Of a stretch of DNA of 12,040 bases, positions 1-7,154 are shown one piece after another (the stretch's first letter is position 1; each line of letters opens with the position of its first letter). The stretch spans positions 1 to 12,040 of the forward strand of contig JAHKKJ010000048.1 in assembly GCA_020027655.1 (NCBI GenBank), given 5' to 3'. Below the pieces are notes generated by a model that was not told where the DNA came from, made no database searches, and saw only the letters and a list, made by a program, of their open reading frames with translations. A program made the position numbers and the translations under genes. This DNA comes from Deltaproteobacteria bacterium. GTDB lineage: Bacteria > Desulfobacterota > Binatia > UBA9968.

Positions 1-275
1 TGTTGCAACGCTACCCAGGGATCAAAGACCAGTTGCTCGCGGCCTTTCGCCGCTCCTTTGCTTGGAGCGAGGCCCACCTGGAAGAAATCGGCGCGGAGTT
101 TGTCGCGCGCTACGGCGGCGACCAGGAGGCACTCCTGGCTTCAGCCCGTTATCCGAAGATCGAGTTCACCTTTACCGAAGCAGAGCAAAAACTCGCGGTC
201 GCCGAGATGGAAATGCTGGTCGAGGTTGGGGAGATTCCGCATCTGGCGCCGCTCGCTTCTCTGTTTACCCTCTGA
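1..275 (+). CDS. C-terminal fragment of a NitT/TauT-type ABC substrate-binding protein (5' cut by the window edge)
   Basis: The reading frame is open from the first bases to the TGA at 273-275, so this is the last ~90 residues of a longer gene; the TTG at position 3 is not a credible start. The piece is helical. It has a segment like the 'helices after lobe 2' of periplasmic NMT1/SsuA/TauA binding proteins (AAFRRSFAWSEAHLEEIGAE, then a Y-G and an 'ARYP' turn), followed by an acidic helix and the ending VGEIPHLAPLASLF. That ending resembles the usual 'LVELGxIPKxxDLxSLF' tail of that family. Such proteins capture small organic acids, sulfonates or pyrimidine precursors in the periplasm and pass them to an ABC permease. 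The next gene starts 18 bases downstream on the same strand, suggesting one operon. The ligand cannot be inferred, and the family call rests on tail similarity only. Confidence 0.5.
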   Translation, partial: LQRYPGIKDQLLAAFRRSFAWSEAHLEEIGAEFVARYGGDQEALLASARYPKIEFTFTEAEQKLAVAEMEMLVEVGEIPHLAPLASLFTL

Positions 276-293
276 CCTCCGGGTCTTCCGCAA

Positions 294-1262
294 ATGGCTC
301 AACAGCGGCACCCGTGGCAGTTGGCCAAACTCGCCATACTTGGTTTGCTCGCCCTGAGTTTTTCTTCCTGCACTCTTGCTCGGCGCGATGACTCGGCGCG
401 ACTGGAAGAGAATGCGCGCCTTGTCGAAGAAGTCAAAGCCTTCGGCAAGACGCTGGGTATCGAGCCAACGGAGGCGCTCAGCCGCACGACGCAGGAACGG
501 CCGACGCTCTCCATGCTCTGGCTTTGGATGCAGCGCGTCGGAACGTTGGCCCTCAGCGTGCCCGTCGACATCCGCATGGCCATAGGCTTCTCCACCGCTA
601 AAGAGGATTTAGAACTGGAACAGGTCTATAGGGTGGACGGATATAGCGTCTACTATCGACAGGGAAATGAATTCGCCGATTCTCGCTCCGTCGCTACGGT
701 GGGTTTCGCAGGCGAGGGGATCGTGCGACGAGTCAAAGTGATCCTGCACGAGGACCTGCACGGCGAAAAAAATTTCGACTTGCCTTGGGAAGTTGAGGAA
801 TCGATTGTCACGCCCCTGGGTTCTCTAGCCGCGGTGGAATTTTTCAGACGTAATGGGGATCAAGAAACCTTGCAGCGGGCGCTAGCATCGGTGGAAGAGG
901 AGAGACAGTACGCACGGGAGTTGAATGCTGTAGTGGCGGAGGCAGAAAAGCTCTTCAAGATTGAGCCGATCGAGGAGGCCAAGACACAGGTCCTGAATCT
1001 TATTCCATCCTATCCGGTTTATCACCAGTACTTTAAGCGCCAGACAGTGGGTCAGCACCTACCCACCGTCCTGGAAGCCAAGCTGAGCCATGATCTGGCA
1101 TACTACCGATATTTCGATCAGATTGCGGCCTTGTCGGAGAAAGTCGCCGATCTCGTAACACTGATCGATGATTTCAAAAAACTTCCCCATGATACTTCCC
1201 AAGATGGAATGCAGGCGTATCTTCAGCAATTGAAAACTCAGTACAGCCAGTCGGCGAAATAG
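294..1262 (+). CDS. Lipid-anchored putative zinc metallopeptidase, distantly like the predicted-aminopeptidase (Aminopep) family
   Basis: This 322-residue protein begins with a basic stretch and a hydrophobic segment (residues 10-25) ending in the lipobox FSSC, so Cys26 should be lipidated and the protein held on the periplasmic side of a membrane. After a helical region it has LHEDLH (His152-Glu153-Asp-Leu-His156), a match to the HExxH zinc-site signature. Acidic residues Glu168/Glu169 follow 12-13 residues later in a WEVEES-TPLG context and could supply the third ligand, as the FNESFA segment does in the Aminopep family (PF10023). The C-terminal helices, including a tyrosine-rich stretch near residues 265-275, also follow that family's layout. 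Overall similarity is low and the activity is inferred. The ATG at 294 has no clear RBS, but it gives a proper signal peptide and follows the upstream gene closely. It could be a non-catalytic relative. Confidence 0.6.
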   Translation: MAQQRHPWQLAKLAILGLLALSFSSCTLARRDDSARLEENARLVEEVKAFGKTLGIEPTEALSRTTQERPTLSMLWLWMQRVGTLALSVPVDIRMAIGFSTAKEDLELEQVYRVDGYSVYYRQGNEFADSRSVATVGFAGEGIVRRVKVILHEDLHGEKNFDLPWEVEESIVTPLGSLAAVEFFRRNGDQETLQRALASVEEERQYARELNAVVAEAEKLFKIEPIEEAKTQVLNLIPSYPVYHQYFKRQTVGQHLPTVLEAKLSHDLAYYRYFDQIAALSEKVADLVTLIDDFKKLPHDTSQDGMQAYLQQLKTQYSQSAK

Positions 1263-1299
1263 CCGAACGCGGCCGGCGCGTCGTATTGTTGTGCGCTTC

Positions 1300-1328
1300 T
1301 TGCCTTCTAAAGGTTGCTTTCATAATGT
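1300..1328 (+). promoter_or_regulatory. Candidate sigma70-type promoter for the tautomerase gene
   Basis: TTGCCT (1300-1305) and TAATGT (1323-1328) are separated by 17 bases, each 4 of 6 to the consensus. The site lies between the end of the metallopeptidase gene and the tautomerase start, which would give a leader of about 25 bases. Found by eye only. Confidence 0.35.
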
Positions 1329-1349
1329 TGAATTTATCCTTTCAATAGC

Positions 1350-1356
1350 GGAGGTG
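1350..1356 (+). promoter_or_regulatory. Strong ribosome binding site that fixes the tautomerase start
   Basis: GGAGGTG sits just before the ATG at 1360. It rules out the longer in-frame reading that begins at 1291. Starting here puts proline directly after methionine, which the catalytic mechanism needs. Confidence 0.8.
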
Positions 1357-1359
1357 AAC

Positions 1360-1545
1360 ATGCCGGTGGTACACATTCATATGTACAAGGGACGAACCAA
1401 AGAGCAGAAAAAGGAACTGGTGCGCAGGATCTCCAAAGACTTCGAGGAGGTGGTCAATGTCAAGCCCGACTCGCTCCACATTCTCTTTCAAGATATCGAT
1501 AAGGAAGATTGGGGCACCCGAGGAAATCTGGCTTCAGATCTCTAG
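1360..1545 (+). CDS. 4-oxalocrotonate tautomerase-family protein (61 aa)
   Basis: After removal of the initiator Met the protein starts with Pro1, the general base of the tautomerase superfamily, in the context PVVHIHMYKGRTKEQKKELV. Length and pattern match bacterial 4-OT: a beta strand, Gly10-Arg11, a long amphipathic helix, a second strand near residues 37-44, and a Trp50-Gly-x-x-Gly turn with ASDL at the end. Canonical enzymes use Pro1, Arg11, Arg39 and an aromatic residue at 50. Here Pro1, Arg11 and Trp50 are present but position 39 is histidine, so substrate preference may differ from 2-hydroxymuconate. Such small enzymes form hexamers and ketonise enols or dehalogenate unsaturated acids. 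The gene is alone on its transcript and converges on the methyltransferase gene. No aromatic-degradation genes are next to it, so the pathway is unknown. Confidence 0.85.
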   Translation: MPVVHIHMYKGRTKEQKKELVRRISKDFEEVVNVKPDSLHILFQDIDKEDWGTRGNLASDL

Positions 1546-1590
1546 ACAAGCGAAATCACAATGGGAGTAGTGAGACGAGGTCTGTTAGCC

Positions 1591-2607
1591 TCAGTTGCTC
1601 TGGTTATCCCTAGCCGTCTTTGTCGCGATTAAGATCGAGTCGGGATCAAAGGGCAGTGGGCTGGAGCGGAAGGGCCCCCGTATCCGTGAAAAGCCGGCTT
1701 GGCGCAGCCATGCGTGGATTTCGTCGAGCGCATAGCAGCGCCCTTGTGGCGTGTGCAGAAGCAGTAGGACCGAAAAGAGCGTGCTCCACTCGGGTGCCGT
1801 GCGCTGCCGGTTCATGAATACGTCACGGACGATCAATTGGCCGTGGGGATTCAAACAGCGCTGGAGCTTACGCAGTAGGGAGCGGTTCACAGCGACGCCG
1901 TGGGCGTGCAGGACGTTGGAGACAAATACGGTATCAAATCCCTGTGGCAGAGCATCCCGTGAGAAATCGGCCCCGACTATTTGCACTTTCTTTGCCATAC
2001 CAGCGTCTGCAACAGCCCGACGCACCAGAGGAAGAACATGAGGATGTTCGACGAGGGTCGCTCGCAGGTTCGGATAGTGTCGACAAAACGCAACGGAAAA
2101 AGTTCCCAGCCCGCCGCCGACATCCAACAGTGTTCTCGAGCGGCTCAACGGTAATTTCTCGATAAGATAGGTTGCGATTTTCCGAGCGTCGACATCCAGA
2201 CTATGAAGCAACCGCTCCGCTTTGCGCCGATCGGAAACGAAAGGCCGCTGCATCGCGGGTCGCTTTCCCAGAGTAAGGGCAGAGGCGAGTCCGCCCCAAA
2301 TGTTCCAGGCGTCAAAAGCGGGCAGTAGGGAAGTCGCGCCGCCCCGGCTGAGACAACGGGCAGCGAAAGCACCATTGGCATACTTGCCGCCGCGCTTTTG
2401 CATTAAACCCATGCTGCAGAGCGCATTGAGAAAGATCTCCCATCCGGCCGCACTGCCTCCGAAATGAGTCGTCAGAGCTCTGGGGCTTTTTTCTTGCTTG
2501 CCGATCCAACCGAATAGATCGAGATGGGTCGCAGTAATCAGAATGCACGAGCGCCAATAGCTGCTCTCGGTGCGCAGCCGCTTAAGATTCCATGCTCTAG
2601 CGGGCAT
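1591..2607 (-). CDS. SAM-dependent O-methyltransferase (plant-type/family 2, with dimerisation winged-helix domain)
   Basis: A 338-residue protein of the usual length for the Methyltransf_2 family. Residues ~25-85 form the winged-helix dimerisation domain (DLFGWIGKQEKSPRAL, then FLNALCSMGLMQKRGGKY). The Rossmann fold starts at residue ~158 with the SAM-binding loop LLDVGGGLGTF (162-168), an acidic strand end (VEHP, Glu187), a GADF segment (212-215) and VSNVLHAHG (229-237), whose His234 matches the VLH-x-W motif of this family. A post-SAM strand with GQLIVRDVFM follows. It would transfer methyl from SAM to a hydroxyl of a small aromatic, polyketide-like or glycoside substrate. The start overlaps the end of the glycosyltransferase gene by 11 bases, with GGAG upstream, so the two are probably translationally coupled. 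The substrate is unknown. Confidence 0.85.
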   Translation of the reverse strand: MPARAWNLKRLRTESSYWRSCILITATHLDLFGWIGKQEKSPRALTTHFGGSAAGWEIFLNALCSMGLMQKRGGKYANGAFAARCLSRGGATSLLPAFDAWNIWGGLASALTLGKRPAMQRPFVSDRRKAERLLHSLDVDARKIATYLIEKLPLSRSRTLLDVGGGLGTFSVAFCRHYPNLRATLVEHPHVLPLVRRAVADAGMAKKVQIVGADFSRDALPQGFDTVFVSNVLHAHGVAVNRSLLRKLQRCLNPHGQLIVRDVFMNRQRTAPEWSTLFSVLLLLHTPQGRCYALDEIHAWLRQAGFSRIRGPFRSSPLPFDPDSILIATKTARDNQSN

Positions 2608-3673
2608 GACGCCGCTCCGGTTCGCCCTTCCGGTTTCGGCGCCCGTGGGTTGCCTTTCGATAGAGTTGCTCGTAGCCGTCCACCATCTGTTCTACAGAGA
2701 AACGCTGCTGTACCCAGCTCCGACAGCGTGCGCGATCCACGGTTGCGACCCGATGTGTCATCTCGACCATCTCTTCCTCATTTTCGACCAGATAACCGGT
2801 CTCGCCGTTCTGGATCAATTCGGGCATCGAGCCGCGGCCGTAAGCGAGCACCGGCGTTCCCGCAGCCATCGCTTCGATGACCACCATACCGAAGGGTTCA
2901 TCCCACTGTAGGGGAAAGAGAAAGCCTTTGGCCTTGCCCATCGTTTGTACGATGTCGTGATAGGCCATGCGCTCGATATAACGGATGCGATCTCCGTCGA
3001 TATGCGGCTTGATTTCCTTTAAAAAGTACTCCCCGCTCCAGGGTAGGTGGGTGGTGACGTGGCCGACAATGAGCAGCTTCACTTTGGCCTTTTTGGCAAT
3101 CCGGATTGCCTCGGCAATGCCTTTCCCGGGGGTCATGCGGCCGACGATCATGAAGAAATCCTCCGGCCGGTCATTAAAAGGAATTTCGTTTAGATTCACC
3201 GCGTTATAAACGACCGGAATCGAATCGTCCCCCAGCATGTTTGCTTGAGCGTGGCTGACGCATACCGGCAGGCAACGTGGAAAGTGTTTCTGATAATATT
3301 GGTGCAGTTCCTTCTCGATATAAGCGTAGGTGATCAGTGTGGGAACCGTCGTAAGCGCTGAAAAATAGGGGGCGAGGGTGGTCCAGTGAGCATGAATGAC
3401 GTCGAAACGTTCGGCCTGGCGATAAAGATTGTAGGTGTTGCGCGCCTCATACTCCTTTTCCAGGTAGAAAGTCGATTGAGGATCGTACTGTGTGGCGACC
3501 GGCAAGACTGCTTGCAACCTGCAGGTGACCTGCGAATCTCCCGAAGCAAAAAGCTCCACATGGTGCCCGCGCCGATCCAGCTGCTGGCAGAGGTGGTAGA
3601 CGACACGTTCCGTTCCGCCGTGTGTCTTCGGTGGAACGGAGATATACACGCTGGTGATCTGAGCGATCTTCAT
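2597..3673 (-). CDS. GT4-family glycosyltransferase (358 aa)
   Basis: A GT-B fold retaining glycosyltransferase. The N-terminal domain has MKIAQITSVYISVPP, the glycine turn HGGTERV (residues 18-24) and VELFASGDS (39-47), very typical of one bacterial GT4 branch. An acceptor-side HAHW (residues 94-97) follows. The C-terminal domain starts near FFMIVGRMTPGKG (173-184) and contains the donor-binding EX7E motif (Glu259 to Glu267, in DEPFGMVVIEAMAAGTPVLA), then a GSMPEL loop and an NGETGYLV segment. I start at the ATG at 3673 because family members begin with this strand. A GTG at 3733 would add 20 residues that fit no family pattern, though neither start has a strong RBS. It is transcribed leftward, overlaps the methyltransferase and lies divergent to the Dus gene. 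It may build a surface polysaccharide or glycosylate a metabolite; the sugar donor is not predictable. Confidence 0.88.
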   Translation of the reverse strand: MKIAQITSVYISVPPKTHGGTERVVYHLCQQLDRRGHHVELFASGDSQVTCRLQAVLPVATQYDPQSTFYLEKEYEARNTYNLYRQAERFDVIHAHWTTLAPYFSALTTVPTLITYAYIEKELHQYYQKHFPRCLPVCVSHAQANMLGDDSIPVVYNAVNLNEIPFNDRPEDFFMIVGRMTPGKGIAEAIRIAKKAKVKLLIVGHVTTHLPWSGEYFLKEIKPHIDGDRIRYIERMAYHDIVQTMGKAKGFLFPLQWDEPFGMVVIEAMAAGTPVLAYGRGSMPELIQNGETGYLVENEEEMVEMTHRVATVDRARCRSWVQQRFSVEQMVDGYEQLYRKATHGRRNRKGEPERRHAR

Positions 3674-3816
3674 GACGGAGCGCCAGATCCATTCTATACC
3701 TGTAAGAACGTGCGGCAAGATGCCTCCGATCACGATGACAACAGGTCTTTTCCTTATTGATGCTCCTGTTCCTATTTGAAGGAGTATTGGGTCGTGGTAC
3801 CTTAACGGACGGCAAC

Positions 3817-4998
3817 ATGAATTTCTGGCAGAAGATAGATAAACCCATCATCGGGCTCTCTCCCATGGACGGTGTCACCGACGCCTCCTTTCGCTTCATC
3901 ACAGCCAAGCACGGTGGTCCGGATGTCACGTTTACCGAATTTGTCAACGTCGAGGCCCCGTTCCACGCGCCACACACGCTGATGAGAGACCTCATGTATT
4001 CGGAGATCGAGCGTCCGGTGGTTGCGCAGATCTATGGCCACACGCCGGAAATGTTCTACAAGGTCGCGCATATCGTTTGTGCGCTTGGCTTTGATGGTTT
4101 GGATATCAACATGGGCTGCCCGGCAAAAAAGGTTGCGGCCAAGGGTAGCGGTGCGGCCCTGATCCGCACGCCGGAGCTGGCCCGGGCGATTATCCAAAGC
4201 GCCCGGCAAGGCATCCAGGATTGGCGCGATGGACAGACTCTCGCCGACCTCGGCATCGACCCGGAGTTCAGCGCTGAGATAGGCCTTATAAACCGGCTCA
4301 GGGGCGGACCGGAAATAGGAGCGGCGCGACCCCTAATCCCTCTCTCGGTCAAGACGCGCGTCGGCTACGACCGCATCGTCGTAGAGGAATGGATGGAAAC
4401 ACTGCTGGCGGAGAATCTAGCGGCCATCACGCTTCACGGCCGGACTCTCCAGCAGGGTTACAAAGGCAACGCCGACTGGGACGCCATCGGGCGTGCCGTC
4501 GCGATCGCAAAGAATTCCGGGACCCTGATTCTCGGCAACGGCGACCTAAAAGACATGGAGGCGGTCTGTCGCCGTGTGCGTGAAACCGGCGTCGACGGCG
4601 TCCTGCTCGGGCGTGTCACTCAGGGCAATCCGTGGATCTTTAGGGCCAAGGACCAGGTGAAGCAGGCGTTGAACTCCGCTGCCGGCCCAACTATCCATTC
4701 TCCGTTCGTCAGTCTGGAGGAGCGCTTTCGTGTCCTCCTGGAGCATAGCCGTCATTTTGAAAAACACAGCATGATCCGAAGTTTTGTCGGTATGCGCAAA
4801 CATCTGGCCTGGTACTGTTACGATTCCCCCGGCGCGGCGGAGCTGCGCGCGCAGATGGTTCGCGTGAGCCGTATCGAAGAAGTTGTCCAGTGCCTTATGG
4901 CCTACGCCGGATCGCTCGGCTGGCAATTCGAGCTCGCCGAGCCCGCGCTTCGCGAGCACGACGCACGAATCACGAACGCGGCTTCTTGGCTTTCATGA
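3817..4998 (+). CDS. dus: tRNA-dihydrouridine synthase family protein (393 aa, with an insertion)
   Basis: This FMN enzyme reduces specific uridines of tRNA to dihydrouridine using NADPH. The start MNFWQKIDKPIIGLSPMDGV carries the PMDGVTD flavin motif (16-22). Next come AQIYG (70-74), the catalytic-cysteine motif NMGCPAKKVAAKGSGAAL (Cys101), VKTRVGY (178-184), LHGRT (206-210), ILGNGD (238-243) and GVLLGR near residue 265, all in canonical order. E. coli Dus proteins are about 315-345 residues; this one is longer because about 38 residues (~135-173, with GIDPEFSAEIG) are inserted before the VKTR strand. I chose the ATG at 3817 because family homology starts here; an in-frame TTG at 3757 would add 20 residues. 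Its TGA overlaps the ATG of maf (ATGA), so the pair is coupled. The A/B/C subtype is not resolved. Confidence 0.9.
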   Translation: MNFWQKIDKPIIGLSPMDGVTDASFRFITAKHGGPDVTFTEFVNVEAPFHAPHTLMRDLMYSEIERPVVAQIYGHTPEMFYKVAHIVCALGFDGLDINMGCPAKKVAAKGSGAALIRTPELARAIIQSARQGIQDWRDGQTLADLGIDPEFSAEIGLINRLRGGPEIGAARPLIPLSVKTRVGYDRIVVEEWMETLLAENLAAITLHGRTLQQGYKGNADWDAIGRAVAIAKNSGTLILGNGDLKDMEAVCRRVRETGVDGVLLGRVTQGNPWIFRAKDQVKQALNSAAGPTIHSPFVSLEERFRVLLEHSRHFEKHSMIRSFVGMRKHLAWYCYDSPGAAELRAQMVRVSRIEEVVQCLMAYAGSLGWQFELAEPALREHDARITNAASWLS

Positions 4999-5624
4999 GA
5001 CTCATCCTGGCCTCCACGTCGCCCCGCCGTCGTGAGATCCTGTCGCTGCTGGGGTTGCCCTTCGAGGTGATCGCTCCGGAGTTTGATGAACTTCCGTTAA
5101 CCGATCGGCCCATCGCAGAAGAGGTTCTCGACTTTGCCGTGGGAAAAGCCCAATCAGTCGCGAGACGCCATCCGGCGAGCATGGTCTTTGGCAGCGACAC
5201 TATGATTCTCATAAACGCTACCAAGATTGGTAAACCTGACGGAATAGCTGACGCGAAACAAATGCTGCGCTCGCTTTCGGGAAAGACACATCGGATTTTC
5301 ACCAGCGTCGCCGTCCTCGATGATTTGGGCGGGCCGGGTCTCAGGATTGTCGAAGAAGTCGCAGTAAAAATGCGCGGCTACTCGGAGAAAGAGATCGAAG
5401 ACTATCTTTCTTGTAACGAATCGCTTGATAAAGCGGGCGGCTATTCGATCCAAGGGAAGGGTCGGGCCTTGATCGAGTCCATTCGCGGCGATTACCTGGC
5501 GGCTGTAGGCTTGCCTCTGAAGCCGATTGCCGACTATTTAAAAAGTCGCGGCGTCTTCATTCCGTCAGACCTCGACAAGCTCTACTCTGATATGTCATTC
5601 CTCAATTGGAAAAGTTTTTCATAA
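4995..5624 (+). CDS. maf: Maf family nucleoside triphosphate pyrophosphatase (dTTP/UTP type)
   Basis: A 209-residue Maf/YhdE-type house-cleaning pyrophosphatase that hydrolyses non-canonical or excess nucleotides (dTTP, UTP and modified forms) to the monophosphate. Motifs: STSPRRREIL (7-16) at the N terminus for phosphate binding, the GSDTMI segment with the catalytic-type Asp68, IGKP (78-81), KTHRIFTSVAV (97-107) and DKAGGYSIQGKG (145-156). The DKAG form with Gln153 is typical of the dTTPase/UTPase branch; the m7GTP branch (YceF) differs here. Start: ATG at 4995 overlaps the stop of dus by four bases; longer readings from 4890 lie inside dus. The C-terminal extension after GVFIP (187-191), about 18 residues, is not part of the core fold. 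No clear terminator follows. Confidence 0.92.
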   Translation: MRLILASTSPRRREILSLLGLPFEVIAPEFDELPLTDRPIAEEVLDFAVGKAQSVARRHPASMVFGSDTMILINATKIGKPDGIADAKQMLRSLSGKTHRIFTSVAVLDDLGGPGLRIVEEVAVKMRGYSEKEIEDYLSCNESLDKAGGYSIQGKGRALIESIRGDYLAAVGLPLKPIADYLKSRGVFIPSDLDKLYSDMSFLNWKSFS

Positions 5625-5968
5625 ACAACCTTCGTGTTCGTTGCTGGGAAAAGTGACGCATTTTTCCTCGGAGGGCGAACACGATCACGTCCCACCCTCT
5701 CATTTTTTTCCTATTTTGTCCCGACCAGGGTTTATTTTCCCGCAGGGATCTTTTCCGGTTCTTCGCTCCGGCGGCGATCACGGTTTCCTTCACCAACGCG
5801 TCTATTCCTTTGCCGATGTTTAGTCTTTCTGCTGAACGTTCAAAATTTGGCGACAAGTAACGGTAAGTAACGGTTTTCGTTCAGTCATGCGAATGATTTC
5901 TTAAAAATCAGTTGGAATTTCGCAAAGGGGATATGGCATGCTGATTGCTGAACCATCCTCAGAACGCC
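5625..5968. other. 344-base gap without a supportable gene
   Basis: Open readings here are low-complexity, basic or serine-rich translations with no RBS and no family pattern; the longest, an 84-codon minus-strand frame, can start only at a TTG. The right part holds a perfect 10-base palindrome and a 10-base tandem repeat (separate entry). Nothing else is visible. Confidence 0.5.
5833..5874. repeat. 10-base palindrome followed by a 10-base tandem direct repeat
   Basis: TGAACGTTCA (5833-5842) is a perfect palindrome. Twelve bases later AAGTAACGGT is repeated head to tail (5855-5864 and 5865-5874) without mismatch. The cluster lies about 95 bases upstream of the 63-aa ORF start and could be a regulator-binding site, but it may also be a short slippage repeat. 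Confidence 0.6.
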
Positions 5969-6160
5969 ATGAAACCGCCGGAGTTCGACCCCAACTCTGA
6001 TCGTAACTGGGCCTGGCCCGAGAAAACTTGGTTCCGGGAGCGGCTGAATGCGTTGCGAGCGCGGGAGCACGAAGCGCATCGCAAGCCCACCAACAACCAG
6101 AAAGCATCCGTGGCCATAGAGGCCAAGCACAGCGGCGACCTGGGAACAGAAAAAGCTTAA
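5969..6160 (+). CDS. Small WPxxTWF protein, copy A (63 aa, unknown function)
   Basis: I recognise no family. The protein is hydrophilic, with no signal peptide or membrane segment. Residues 7-30 (DPNSDRNWAWPEKTWF, then RERLNALR) can be aligned with residues 60-84 of the 114-aa ORF at the right end of the window. The shared pattern is D-x-x-S-x-x-N, W-P-x-x-T-W-F-x-x-R-L-x-x-[LV]-R, with about 11 identities in 27 positions, which supports both as real coding sequence. The segment after the motif looks like an amphipathic helix (REHEAHRK), then a disordered tail. The ATG at 5969 lacks a good RBS; the in-frame TTG at 5945 is directly preceded by a stop. Without the paralogue I would call this a chance ORF. 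Confidence 0.5.
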   Translation: MKPPEFDPNSDRNWAWPEKTWFRERLNALRAREHEAHRKPTNNQKASVAIEAKHSGDLGTEKA

Positions 6161-6377
6161 CCAGGCGCCGACCCCGCACGTAAAGTTGTTCTTTAAGTTC
6201 CAGGGTTCAGGACCTGCTGCTTGATTGTCAACTCATCGCCTCTTATCCCACTCTAAAAAATCGCTCTGCCTCCGCTCGAAGCCGAACGAAAGCAATCGTC
6301 AAACCGCGTGACCAATTAGTAACGTCCTTATGGACAGTTCTCTTTTACTTCCACAACCACAATCACATGACTGATCC

Positions 6378-6407
6378 TTGAATAGTAGCCACCGGATCGC
6401 GTAGTAT
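6378..6407 (+). promoter_or_regulatory. Candidate sigma70-type promoter for the PPOX gene
   Basis: TTGAAT (6378-6383) and TAGTAT (6402-6407) are spaced by 18 bases, just upstream of the RBS at 6421-6427. The predicted leader is about 15 bases. Found by eye only. Confidence 0.35.
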
Positions 6408-6429
6408 CCGTTGTCCCATTGGAGGAGTT

Positions 6430-6855
6430 ATGGAAATTTCCGACGCACAAACATTTTTGAGAGATAACCACCATGGCGTGCTCGTCGCCCGGAAGAAAGA
6501 CGGGTCGCTGCAGATGACGCTGGTTTCGCCGGTGATCGATGCCGAAGGGAAGGTGATCATCACTGCGCGTGATTCGACCTATAAGGTCAAAAATATAAAA
6601 CGCGATCCGCGGATCTCATTGTTGGTTTACGGCGAGAAGTTTAACGGCTCTAATTACATCCAGATCGACGGCAAAGCGGAGGTTATCGAACACCCCCGGG
6701 CCATGGATATTGTCCTCGACTGGCACCGGCAGATCCGCGGTGTTCCCGACAATTGGGATGATATCCGAAAGAAAACTTTATCCGAAGGTCGCATTGCCAT
6801 CCGCGTCACCATCGAAAAGGCGGGCCCGCAGAGTAAGACCAGAGGACAATCCTAG
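6430..6855 (+). CDS. PPOX-class split-barrel flavoprotein, probably F420-dependent (141 aa)
   Basis: The start is fixed by GGAGGAG (6421-6427) just before the ATG. The protein fits the split beta-barrel pyridoxamine 5'-phosphate oxidase-like family. An N-terminal helix (SDAQTFLRDNHHG) is followed by strand GVLVARKKDGSLQMTLVSP, strand KVIITARDSTYKVKNIKRDP (residues 41-60), where the S-T-x-K-x-x-N-x-x-R-D-P pattern is the classic cofactor-phosphate contact, then RISLLVYG and YIQIDGKAEVIE (76-87), where the second half of the barrel closes. Such proteins bind F420 or FMN as homodimers and reduce or oxidise small organic substrates. The TIGR03618-type subgroup is the nearest match I recall. Neighbours give no hint of substrate. 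Very short members of this family can also be flavin-binding without known activity. Confidence 0.85.
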   Translation: MEISDAQTFLRDNHHGVLVARKKDGSLQMTLVSPVIDAEGKVIITARDSTYKVKNIKRDPRISLLVYGEKFNGSNYIQIDGKAEVIEHPRAMDIVLDWHRQIRGVPDNWDDIRKKTLSEGRIAIRVTIEKAGPQSKTRGQS

Positions 6856-6902
6856 GCACTTCACGGACGCTGATCCCGCCTTATCCCCAAGTTATCCAAG
6901 CA

Positions 6903-6920
6903 GCCACTGTTGGCCTTTTT
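6903..6920 (+). terminator. Weak intrinsic terminator candidate after the PPOX gene
   Basis: GCCA-CTGT-TGGC (6903-6914) forms a 4-bp stem with a 4-base loop, followed by C and five T (6916-6920). The position 48 bases after the stop codon is right, but the stem is short, so termination would be inefficient. Confidence 0.35.
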
Positions 6921-6989
6921 GACTTTCACTGCTTGCCTTCCTAGTCCCCGTCGAGTGTTCGGGTAAAGTTTGTTTTGGTTTCTTCACCT

Positions 6990-7009
6990 ATTGCCCAAGT
7001 CTGGGCAAT
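6990..7009. repeat. Perfect 8-bp inverted repeat with a 4-base loop
   Basis: ATTGCCCA (6990-6997), loop AGTC, TGGGCAAT (7002-7009). No T-run follows on either strand, so this is not a standard intrinsic terminator. It could be an operator or a transcript hairpin. Confidence 0.55.
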
Positions 7010-7154
7010 GTTCGAGGGGATTTTTCCTTTGTACTGAAGAATTTGTTGGAGTTTTTTTACGGCATTTATTTTGCTCTGCCTCATTCGCCTGCCCGAGCAA
7101 GAACAGCTTGATAGACGCTCTGCGAGGGTTTTGTGATTGTCGCGTGAATGGTCA

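Noticed and set aside
1577..1592. GAGG/CCTC inverted repeat between the tautomerase and methyltransferase genes
   Set aside because: Only a 4-bp stem and no T-run; not a credible bidirectional terminator.
2597..3733. GTG start at 3733 for the glycosyltransferase
   Set aside because: The extra 20 residues are not seen in GT4 homologues, which begin at MKIAQI.
5602..5856. 84-codon basic reading on the minus strand after maf
   Set aside because: Only a TTG start, no RBS, overlaps the 3' end of maf, and no recognisable pattern.
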